Positions 7,626 through 14,192 of a stretch of 20,398 nucleotides of DNA are shown one piece after another. The notes beneath the pieces are model-generated. The model saw nothing but the letters and a program-made list of their open reading frames with translations. It was not told the DNA's origin and did not search any database. This DNA is from Desulfotomaculum sp. GTDB taxonomy: Bacteria; Bacillota; Desulfotomaculia; Desulfotomaculales; Nap2-2B. Location of the stretch: positions 67,544 to 87,941 of the forward strand of contig DMZI01000035.1 in NCBI GenBank assembly GCA_003485325.1. The letters run 5' to 3'. How positions within the stretch are numbered: the first letter of the stretch is position 1; every line of letters starts with the position of its first letter. A program made the position numbers and the translations under genes.

Positions 7626-8837
7626 GTGGTTAAGTTAAACGAAGTTGTCATTGCGAGCGCTTGCAGAACGCCAATCGGCAAGTTTGGGGGCGCTCTGAAG
7701 CAGTTTACAGCTGCGGAGTTAGGAGCTTTGGTTATTAAAGAGGCGCTAACCAGAGCATGTGTGGAACCGGAAAAAGTCGACTATGTTTTCATGGGGCAGG
7801 TACTTACAGCAGGCTGTGGTCAGGCGCCCAGCCGTCAGGCTTCGATTAAAGCCGGCATACCCTCATTAACGCCGTCTATAACCATAAACAAGGTATGCTC
7901 TTCGGGTATTAAGGCCATTGACCTGGCATCTCAAATGATCCAGACCGCCAGGGCTGATATATGTGTCGCCGGGGGAATGGAAAGCATGTCCAATGTGCCC
8001 TATGGCCTTCCCGACATGCGCTGGGGCGCAAAAATGGGCGTTCCCGGCAAGGAGATCGTTGACCTGATGGTTGTAGACGGTTTATGGTGTTCTTTTTACG
8101 ACCGGCATATGGCTGTCCACGGTTCAGATGTTTCCCGGGAGTTTGGAGTTGCCCGCGAAGAACAGGATGAGTGGGCTTTTTATTCCCAGATAATGGCCAA
8201 CAGGGCTATTGCAAACGGTGCTTTAAAAGATGAAATTAAGCCTGTAAAAGTAAAAGGGACCAGGGGCAAAGAAGTCTTATTTGACACTGACGAGGGGCCC
8301 AGGGCTGATACAACACTGGAAGCGCTTGCCAAACTTCCTCCTGTTTTTGATCCCGAAGGGACAGTTACAGCCGGCAACGCGCCGGGGATTAACGATGGAG
8401 CAGGCGCCGTTGTGCTTATGACCCGTGAAAAGGCTGTTCAGTTAGGGATTAAACCCCTGTGTACAATTTTAGGATATGCTGAGGTCTCTCAGGACCCCAA
8501 ATACATCGCCACTGTTCCCGGACTTTCCGTAAAGAAGCTTCTGGGCCGGACAGGATATTCCCTTAACGATATGAAGCTTATTGAGATCAATGAAGCTTTT
8601 GCAGCCGTTGCTTTAGTAAGCGGCAAAAAGATTCTGGGAATGTCGGATACGGATATGCGAAACCGGGTAAATGTCAACGGGGGCGCTATAGCATTCGGCC
8701 ACCCGATAGGAGCTACCGGGGCACGGATAGCCATGACAATGGCTTACGAATTAAGGCGGCGCGGCGGCGGGGTCGGTATCTGTGGAATATGCAGCGGCGC
8801 AGCCCAGGGTGACGCCATGTTAATTAAAGTAGACTAA
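7626..8837 (+). CDS. Acetyl-CoA C-acetyltransferase (thiolase)
   Basis: The 403-residue thiolase condenses two acetyl-CoA to acetoacetyl-CoA, or cleaves 3-ketoacyl-CoA in reverse. Visible residues: nucleophile C91 in NKVCSSGIKAIDLAS, NEAF (322-325), H359 in GGAIAFGHPIGATGAR, and the second active-site Cys C389 in GICSGAAQG. Length is typical for the biosynthetic/acetyl-CoA acetyltransferase class. The start is taken as GTG 7626; its ribosome site is weak (GAGAAAA), but no better in-frame start exists before the conserved NEVVIASACRTPIGKFGG start. The hydroxyacyl-CoA dehydrogenase follows after 26 bp, so the two are probably one operon, working in butyrate-type synthesis or beta-oxidation. Whether it prefers short or longer substrates cannot be told. 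Confidence 0.93.
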   Translation: MVKLNEVVIASACRTPIGKFGGALKQFTAAELGALVIKEALTRACVEPEKVDYVFMGQVLTAGCGQAPSRQASIKAGIPSLTPSITINKVCSSGIKAIDLASQMIQTARADICVAGGMESMSNVPYGLPDMRWGAKMGVPGKEIVDLMVVDGLWCSFYDRHMAVHGSDVSREFGVAREEQDEWAFYSQIMANRAIANGALKDEIKPVKVKGTRGKEVLFDTDEGPRADTTLEALAKLPPVFDPEGTVTAGNAPGINDGAGAVVLMTREKAVQLGIKPLCTILGYAEVSQDPKYIATVPGLSVKKLLGRTGYSLNDMKLIEINEAFAAVALVSGKKILGMSDTDMRNRVNVNGGAIAFGHPIGATGARIAMTMAYELRRRGGGVGICGICSGAAQGDAMLIKVD

Positions 8838-8863
8838 AATGAGATAAGCGGGGTAAACAAAAT

Positions 8864-9712
8864 ATGGAGATAAAAAAAATCATGGTTATAGGGGCCGGTC
8901 AAATGGGCGGCGGAATTGCCCAGGTGGCGGCCCAGGCGGGATTTGATGTAATTATAAACGATCTGACGACGGAACTGGTGGAAAAAGGCCTTACTGTAAT
9001 TGCCAAAAATTTGGACCGGAATGTAAAAAAAGGAAAGATGAAAGGAGAAGAGGCGCAAGCTGTTTTAAAACGTCTGAAACCATCTATTTTTCATGAAGAT
9101 GCTTTTGATTGTCAACTTATCATCGAAGCTGCTACTGAGAAGATGGAAATAAAGGGTAAAATTTTCGCTGAACTGGATAAAATTGTTCCTGCCGATGCGA
9201 TCCTGGCGAGCAATACATCTTCCCTTCCTATTACTAAAATTGCAGCCTGTACAAAGCGACCGGAAAAAGTCATCGGCATGCATTTTATGAATCCTGTCCC
9301 GGTAATGCAGCTGGTCGAGATAATCAGGGGCCTGGCTACTAAAGATGAGGTTTGTGAAAAGATAAAGGAAATTGCCGCTTTTATGGGTAAGACCCCGGTT
9401 GAGTGCAGAGACGTTCCGGGCTTTATTTCGAACCGTATTTTACAGGTAATGATCAATGAAGCCATCTGGTCTTTATACGAGGGAGTGGCTACGGTTGAGG
9501 GCATTGATACAATAATGAAGCTGGGCATGAAACATCCCATGGGCCCGCTGGCTTTAGCTGACCTTATCGGCCTTGATACCGTTTTGTTTATATTGGAAGT
9601 TTTGATGGAGGGTTATGGTGATCCGAAATACCGTCCGGCTCCGCTTTTAAGGCAGTATGTGGATGCCGGATGGCTGGGCCGCAAAACCGGGAAGGGTTTT
9701 TACAATTATTAA
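8864..9712 (+). CDS. hbd: 3-hydroxybutyryl-CoA dehydrogenase
   Basis: The 282-residue NAD(P)-dependent dehydrogenase interconverts acetoacetyl-CoA and 3-hydroxybutyryl-CoA. An N-terminal Rossmann motif GAGQMGG (10-16) is followed by SNTSS (116-120), the catalytic His H140 in GMHFMNPVP, and N190 in PGFISNRI. The C-terminal helical domain ends in GRKTGKGFYNY, as usual for the short single-function enzymes. Length matches the clostridial Hbd family. A GGGG ribosome site lies about 10 nt before the ATG. It follows the thiolase closely and is the last gene before a strong terminator, so the unit is thiolase-hbd. No crotonase or acyl-CoA dehydrogenase is present in the window, so the pathway must be completed elsewhere. 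Confidence 0.94.
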   Translation: MEIKKIMVIGAGQMGGGIAQVAAQAGFDVIINDLTTELVEKGLTVIAKNLDRNVKKGKMKGEEAQAVLKRLKPSIFHEDAFDCQLIIEAATEKMEIKGKIFAELDKIVPADAILASNTSSLPITKIAACTKRPEKVIGMHFMNPVPVMQLVEIIRGLATKDEVCEKIKEIAAFMGKTPVECRDVPGFISNRILQVMINEAIWSLYEGVATVEGIDTIMKLGMKHPMGPLALADLIGLDTVLFILEVLMEGYGDPKYRPAPLLRQYVDAGWLGRKTGKGFYNY

Positions 9713-9809
9713 TAGCGTGACGGTCTCATAATGAATTCCGTATTTCTTTAAAACTCAATACAACACCTGGCTTTGTGATAAGATTATATTAAACCGGCTA
9801 TAATAATAT

Positions 9810-9843
9810 GATTGCCTTAATTACAAGGCAATCATTTATTTTT
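9810..9843 (+). terminator. Rho-independent terminator of thiolase-hbd
   Basis: A perfect 9-bp stem (9810-9818 with 9825-9833) with loop AATTAC is followed by ATTTATTTTT. It ends the + strand unit 98 bp after the hbd stop. In the other direction the T tract is poor, so it probably works mainly on the + strand. Confidence 0.8.
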
Positions 9844-9916
9844 GAAGGGCGGAATGCCGCAATGGCGTAGGGGAAGGAAAATTATAAAGCGAGCTGCACT
9901 GTTGTGGGGCAAAGCA

Positions 9917-9960
9917 TCGGAGTGAGCGGCGCCAACGCTATGCCTACCGGGTTTACTTAA
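9917..9960 (+). repeat. Second degenerate right end of the repeat family
   Basis: CGGAGTGAGCG, six variable nt, then ACGCTATGCCTACCGGGTTTACTTAA aligns with the right end of copies 1 and 2, again in + orientation. A small GCGG/CCGC hairpin at about 9849-9860 upstream recalls the left hairpin of the full copies, so 9849-9960 may be an internally deleted member. It lies between the convergent hbd and Nramp genes. Confidence 0.5.
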
Positions 9961-9980
9961 CAGTTATAGATGAAAATATG

Positions 9981-11234
9981 CTAGGTGAGAAAATTGGGAA
10001 ATATGGAAGTCAGCGCAAGAAGAGCCGTTAGGCCAATCATAACTGTCGTTGTCGCCCAGGCAATGATATTATAGACCCGGGAATTTACATAATTACCCAT
10101 TAAATCGGTGTTATTGACCAATTGCAGCATGAAGATTAAGATAAAGGGCAGCAGAATTCCGTTAATTATCTGTGACCACAGCATTACCAGGATAAGTGAA
10201 AGCTTCGGAATCAGGATTATACTGGCGCCGATGATTATAAAAATAGTGTACAATGAATAGAAAACCGGAGCTTCAGACCAGGACTTATCAATCCCGGCTT
10301 CAAACCCGAATGCTTCGCAAACGTAATACGAAGTGGACAACGGCAGTATTGATGCGGCGAAAAGCGAGGCGTTTAAAAGCCCAAGCGCAAAAAGTACGGA
10401 AGCCCATTTCCCCGCCAGAGGCGCCAGGGCCTGTGCAGCGTCCTTGGCTGTTTCAACCTGGACCCCGTGCGTAAAAAGTGTGGCCGAACAAGCGACTACA
10501 ATAAATATCGCGACAAGGACGGCCATAAAACTTCCTGCTATAACATCCAGTCTGGTATAAGCGTATCTTTGCACTGTTATACCCTTTTCAACGACAGTCG
10601 ATTGGATGTAAAACTGCATCCAGGGAGCTATTGTTGTTCCGACCAGCCCGATTAGCATGCCAAGATAGCCGCTTTGCAGGCTGAAAGTTGGTTTCACTAC
10701 CCCTTCAAGTACGGCGCCCCAGTCCGGTTTCGCCAGCGCGCCCGATATAACATAGCTTAAAAATAAAACAGAAGCGAACAGAAAAACCCTCTCGACGGTC
10801 TTGTATGATCCTTTCAGGACAATGCCCCAGACTAAAAGCGCCCCAACGGGAATAGAGATATATTTACTCAGACCGAAGAGCTCGGTACTGGCTGCTATTC
10901 CGGCAAATTCAGCGACTGTGTTGCCAAGATTGGTAAAGATCAGGCCAATCATCACGAATAGAATAACCCGGACGCCGTAACGTTCCCTGATTAGATCGGC
11001 AAGCCCTTTACCGGTGACTGCGCCCATTCGGGCGCACATTTCCTGAACAACAATCAGGGCAATGGTTATAGGGATAAAAACCCACAGCAGACTGTACCCG
11101 AATTGAGCCCCGGCTATTGAATACGTGGTGATTCCGCCGGCGTCGTTATCCACATTAGATGTGACGATCCCGGGTCCAAGTATTGCAATAAATACAAAGA
11201 GACTGCGAAAAAAGCCTTTCCGTTTCAATTTCAT
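9981..11234 (-). CDS. Nramp-related divalent metal transporter, probably Mg2+ (NRMT-like)
   Basis: The polytopic membrane protein has 417 residues when started at ATG 11234. That start has GGGGG just upstream and lies 4 nt after the stop of the MgtE-like gene; an upstream in-frame ATG (11294) lies inside that gene. The TM1 region GPGIVTSNVDNDAGG aligns with canonical Nramp, but the metal-binding DPGN is DAGG (31-34). In TM6 the canonical MPHN is APWM (203-206), so the soft-ligand Met is replaced by Ala. Loss of that Met is a known trait of Nramp-related Mg transporters. The M-box riboswitch upstream agrees. It is therefore probably a Mg2+ importer rather than a Mn/Fe transporter; substrate is inferred from residues and context. 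Confidence 0.87.
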   Translation of the reverse strand: MKLKRKGFFRSLFVFIAILGPGIVTSNVDNDAGGITTYSIAGAQFGYSLLWVFIPITIALIVVQEMCARMGAVTGKGLADLIRERYGVRVILFVMIGLIFTNLGNTVAEFAGIAASTELFGLSKYISIPVGALLVWGIVLKGSYKTVERVFLFASVLFLSYVISGALAKPDWGAVLEGVVKPTFSLQSGYLGMLIGLVGTTIAPWMQFYIQSTVVEKGITVQRYAYTRLDVIAGSFMAVLVAIFIVVACSATLFTHGVQVETAKDAAQALAPLAGKWASVLFALGLLNASLFAASILPLSTSYYVCEAFGFEAGIDKSWSEAPVFYSLYTIFIIIGASIILIPKLSLILVMLWSQIINGILLPFILIFMLQLVNNTDLMGNYVNSRVYNIIAWATTTVMIGLTALLALTSIFPNFLT

Positions 11235-11238
11235 TGGC

Positions 11239-12528
11239 TTACCCCCGGCCGGGTCTTCTTGGCAGCATGAACATCGAGAAAGTTTTAAAGTCACTGCGGT
11301 TTGGCATCAGAGTTTCAATTACATCATCTACCGTAATTATTCCCATAAGTATATTTTGATCATCTACTACCGGAACCGCCAAAAGGTTGTATTTGCTTAC
11401 AACTTCGAGGACTTTTCTGTTATCGTCGTGGTGGTTGACTGATATTACCCTGGTGTTCATCAGATCGCCGATTATGGCGTTCGGCTGCGAAATAATCAGG
11501 TCTCTTAAAGAGAGTACTCCCAGCAGGGATTCATCTTCTTCACCGATAACGTACAGATAATAGATTGTTTCAGCAGACGGCGCCAGTTCCCGCAAACGGT
11601 TGATTATTTCTTCCACGGTCATTCCGCTTGGAAAAGCGATATATTCTGTAGTCATCAGGGCGCCTGCCGTATCTTCCGGATAACTCATCAGCTCGCGAAC
11701 GTCCCTGGCTTCTTCGGGCTCCATCAGGTTCAAAAGTTCGCTTGATTTTTGCTCTGTCAATTCGCCAAGTATATCGGCCGCTTCATCCGGAGGCATTTCT
11801 TCAAGGATGTCGGAAGCCCTCTCGATGTCCATTTGTTCAATGATTTTCACCTGGGTGTCAAGATCGACTTCCGCTAAAGCTTCAGCCGCTGTCTGGTTGT
11901 CCAGGTTTTCCAGGAAATCGGTGCGCTCATGCTGGTCAAGGTCTTCTATAATATCTGCTATATCGGCAGGGTGCATTTTTTTTAGCTGATCCTGTTCCTG
12001 ACTCAGCCTTAAGCTGGCCGTCTTGCTTTCCAGGGGTTTGACAAACTGCCAGCCGATAAAGCTGCTTTCATTTTCTTTTAAAGCAAAATCCATCCCCACT
12101 CTGCGCAGCAAGCCCCGTAGACCGATGTCAAAAGACACCAGGATTATATCTACAGTTTCCCCGTGCCGCACCCAGGAAATTTTAATGTCGTTTACACGTA
12201 CGAGCTTGGATCCTTTTAAATCGATAACCTGCTTATCCATCAGCCACTTGCTGACGTATATTTCGTCATCCTTAAGCAAAGTAAGGTTTTCTGCGCTGAA
12301 CTTACCCTTTAATTTAAGGCCTCTTTCGTCCCAGCTTTCAATCTGGCTTATGTCGATATGGCTTTGGACTCCCTTTGCGTACTTAATGCCTGTTACACGC
12401 GGGCAGATGCTATCCCACCGGACAGCCATATCCTTTATGCGGCCTACTTTTTTCCCTTCAGCATCGATAATCGGTTTGCCAACCACGCGGCTGAAAAAGA
12501 ATTCACCTAGGACGTCCACTTGAGCCAT
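11239..12528 (-). CDS. Membrane-less MgtE-like protein: PRC-barrel + MgtE N domain + CBS pair
   Basis: The protein has 429 residues. Residues 1-160 carry two PRC-barrel-like units (each with a VGKPII/KQVIDLKG-like start). Residues about 180-285 are the helical MgtE N domain (MHPADIADIIEDL, MPPDEAADIL). Residues about 290-410 are a CBS pair (SYPEDTAGALMTTEYIAF, MNTRVISVNHHDD). In MgtE these N and CBS domains sense Mg2+ and gate the channel. Here the five-helix MgtE pore is absent and the protein ends soon after the second CBS domain. The ATG start has GGGGGA 7 nt upstream. Position just after the M-box and coupling to the Nramp-related gene suggest a cytoplasmic Mg2+ sensor or regulatory partner for that transporter. 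This partnership is inference. It should not be annotated as a complete MgtE transporter. Confidence 0.85.
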   Translation of the reverse strand: MAQVDVLGEFFFSRVVGKPIIDAEGKKVGRIKDMAVRWDSICPRVTGIKYAKGVQSHIDISQIESWDERGLKLKGKFSAENLTLLKDDEIYVSKWLMDKQVIDLKGSKLVRVNDIKISWVRHGETVDIILVSFDIGLRGLLRRVGMDFALKENESSFIGWQFVKPLESKTASLRLSQEQDQLKKMHPADIADIIEDLDQHERTDFLENLDNQTAAEALAEVDLDTQVKIIEQMDIERASDILEEMPPDEAADILGELTEQKSSELLNLMEPEEARDVRELMSYPEDTAGALMTTEYIAFPSGMTVEEIINRLRELAPSAETIYYLYVIGEEDESLLGVLSLRDLIISQPNAIIGDLMNTRVISVNHHDDNRKVLEVVSKYNLLAVPVVDDQNILMGIITVDDVIETLMPNRSDFKTFSMFMLPRRPGRG

Positions 12529-12551
12529 CTTTAATTCCCCCGGACCAGATC

Positions 12552-12592
12552 AATTATAAAAATAAACTTCCACAATAAGGGGAAGTTTATTT
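12552..12592 (-). terminator. Riboswitch-controlled terminator before the MgtE-like gene
   Basis: On the - strand AAATAAACTTCC (12571-12560 as the 3' arm complement, 12592-12581 as the 5' arm) forms a 12-bp stem with a 9-nt loop and ends in TTTATTTTTAT. It lies between the M-box aptamer and the gene. Its 5' arm contains CTTCCCC, which is perfectly complementary to GGGGAAG at the 3' edge of the aptamer, giving a terminator/antiterminator switch. Confidence 0.8.
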
Positions 12593-12620
12593 GCAAACAA
12601 TAGAATATTGTTTTTTAATT

Positions 12621-12789
12621 AATCTTCCCCGCTCGTTCGAGTTTTGGCACATACACAGCTAGGAGCCAACTGCTCCAGCCACACTAGGTAAAGCCTTAAT
12701 CCGACAAAACCTGTTATCCCATTGGTGTCTCTCGACATTTCCGGGCAGTGGCGTATGTTCTATGTAGAAGCCTCACCTAACAAGGATTC
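12621..12789 (-). ncRNA. M-box (ykoK/mgtE) magnesium riboswitch
   Basis: Read on the - strand the leader contains GTTAGGTGAGGCTTCTACAT, then CATACGCCACTGCCCGGAAA, the P-loop GTCGAGAGAC, CCAATGGGATAACAGG, and a late GGCTGGAGCAGTTGG segment. These are the conserved blocks of the M-box leader in the correct order. P1 can form between AATCCTT (near 12787) and AAGATT (12626-12621). M-box RNA folds compactly when Mg2+ is abundant and stops transcription of Mg importers. A consensus promoter lies just upstream and a terminator just downstream. Exact ends are approximate. Confidence 0.92.
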
Positions 12790-12797
12790 TTCTGTTA

Positions 12798-12827
12798 AGT
12801 ATAAACCTTCCTTTAACTCCCGGTCAA
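12798..12827 (-). promoter_or_regulatory. Promoter of the M-box / MgtE-like / Nramp-related operon
   Basis: TTGACC (12827-12822) and TATACT (12803-12798) are each 5/6 matches to the vegetative consensus with an 18-nt spacer. The start would fall near 12791, at the 5' edge of the riboswitch. Confidence 0.65.
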
Positions 12828-12849
12828 GTCAAAAGGGAAGAAATCACGA

Positions 12850-12886
12850 TAAAAAATAAAAACCCGCCCGGTTCTGCGGGTGGGTT
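12850..12886 (-). terminator. Rho-independent terminator of folD and the upstream gene row
   Basis: The - strand stem AACCCACCCGC/GGGCGGGTT with a short loop is followed by TTTATTTTTTAT. It lies about 46 nt past the folD stop and separates that row from the M-box promoter. Confidence 0.85.
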
Positions 12887-12931
12887 CAACTATTAAAGGC
12901 TGTAGCAGCTGTTAAAAAGACAATACGGCTG

Positions 12932-13825
12932 TTATCGGGAATTTTTTCCCGCGTTGACCTTTGCCGCTTTAATTACGTTTAACATGAGCATCATTCTCGT
13001 CATCGGTCCAACACCACCCGGAACAGGAGTGATCAGGCCGGCTTTCTCCTTGACGGTTTCAAAATCAACATCACCGCAAAGGATCGCTTTCCCCTGCGGG
13101 GTCATGCCTATTCTGTTTACCCCGACATCGATGATTACGGATCCCTCTTTAACCATGTCTGCAGTAACGGTTTTAGGGCGGCCCGCGGCGACGATCAGGA
13201 TATCAGCCCTTCTTGTATGTTCGGCGAGGTTTTTCGTACCCGTGTGGCACATAGTGACTGTTGCGTTGGCTTTGCTCTGTTTCTGGATCAGCATCATGGA
13301 AATTGGTTTGCCGACAAGGTTGCTTCTGCCCAATACAACTACCTCTGCCCCATCCAGGTTAACACCGGATCTGATTAACATTTGGTGGATGCCGTAGGGT
13401 GTGCAGGGGTAATAGTAAGCTTCTCCGATCATCAGTCTGCCTGCATTTACCGGGTGAAGCGCGTCTACGTCTTTATCAGGGGCAATCGCGTAAATTACCC
13501 TGTTTTCGTTAATCTGTTCCGGCAGGGGCAGCTGCACCAGTATGCCGTGTATCAGCGGGTCCCTGTTGTACTTATTGATCAGAGAAACAAGCTGTTCCTC
13601 GCTTATATCGGCCGGTTGGTTGTCCTGAACAGAGTAAAAGCCAAGATCCTTGGCATTAGTCTGTTTTCCCTTGACATAACTCACGGATGCCGGATCGTCC
13701 CCCACAAGGATGGTTACCAGGCCAGGTATGATCCCATGGCGCTCTTTTAGGGACTTAACTTCCTCCTTAAGCTCTTCGCTTATTGCCCCGGCCATTTCGG
13801 TTCCGTTAATAATTTTTGCAGTCAT
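12932..13825 (-). CDS. folD: Bifunctional methylenetetrahydrofolate dehydrogenase/cyclohydrolase
   Basis: The 297-residue enzyme oxidises 5,10-methylene-THF to methenyl-THF with NAD(P)+ and hydrolyses it to 10-formyl-THF, or runs in reverse in acetogenic-type metabolism. With the start at ATG 13825 the conserved residues fall at Y50 and K54 (SYVKGK), Q98 (QLPLP) and D121 (DKDVDALHPVN), and GRSNLVGKP (167-175) plus PVPGGVGPMT mark the nucleotide and folate sites. An upstream in-frame ATG at 13846 is created at the edge of repeat copy 2 and lacks a ribosome site. ATG 13825 has AAGAAGAG about 6 nt upstream and gives the usual N terminus. The gene follows xseA with only the repeat between them and ends at a strong terminator. 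NfnAB upstream could supply NADPH. Confidence 0.93.
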   Translation of the reverse strand: MTAKIINGTEMAGAISEELKEEVKSLKERHGIIPGLVTILVGDDPASVSYVKGKQTNAKDLGFYSVQDNQPADISEEQLVSLINKYNRDPLIHGILVQLPLPEQINENRVIYAIAPDKDVDALHPVNAGRLMIGEAYYYPCTPYGIHQMLIRSGVNLDGAEVVVLGRSNLVGKPISMMLIQKQSKANATVTMCHTGTKNLAEHTRRADILIVAAGRPKTVTADMVKEGSVIIDVGVNRIGMTPQGKAILCGDVDFETVKEKAGLITPVPGGVGPMTRMMLMLNVIKAAKVNAGKNSR

Positions 13826-13844
13826 TTTTAACTCTTCTTTCTTC

Positions 13845-14192
13845 ATAAGTATCCGATAGGCACGGCAATATCAACGCTCACTCCGGTGCTTAAGCACCGA
13901 CAGCAGCACGGCTTGCTTCGGACCGGACTAGCGGTGCTGCAAAGGCGGCATGGCAAATTTTAAAAATATAGCTTCCATTATACTTCTGATCTCATTTAGC
14001 CTCTTCAAGAAACTACCAGTGTGCCGCTGGTTTCGCACCGCTGTCCGGTTACCCTCGCTTCGCCGGCTGCTGTTACCGGCGCTTCGCAAGTCGTTTGCTG
14101 TTGACAACACCGTACCCTTTGGACGGTTTGAATGAATACATACTTTTTCATCCTTCTGATGGCGCCGCTTGAAAGCGGCATGGATGTCTATT
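13845..14192 (-). repeat. Hairpin-rich repeat element, copy 2 (inverted)
   Basis: This 348-bp reverse-complement copy of 7055-7400 shares 13845-14095 without a mismatch. Its left boundary (in element orientation, AATAGACATCC) overlaps the TAG stop of xseA at 14188-14190. Its right boundary (GGATACTTAT) touches the first possible ATG of folD. It therefore occupies the whole xseA-folD gap. The left hairpin is GCCGCTT/AAGCGGC, one pair longer than in copy 1. It has no coding capacity that looks real. Confidence 0.9.

Noticed and set aside
11239..12528. Annotation as a complete MgtE magnesium transporter
   Set aside because: The translated sequence has no membrane helices after the CBS pair; only the regulatory domains are present.
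12596..12616. AAACAAT/ATTGTTT hairpin with T run on the + strand
   Set aside because: The stem is short and nearly all A/T, and no + strand gene lies upstream that would need a terminator here; it is more likely part of the riboswitch linker.
13826..13846. ATG 13846 as folD start
   Set aside because: It is formed at the boundary of the inserted repeat and has no ribosome site. ATG 13825 has one and aligns conserved Y50/K54 with known FolD numbering.
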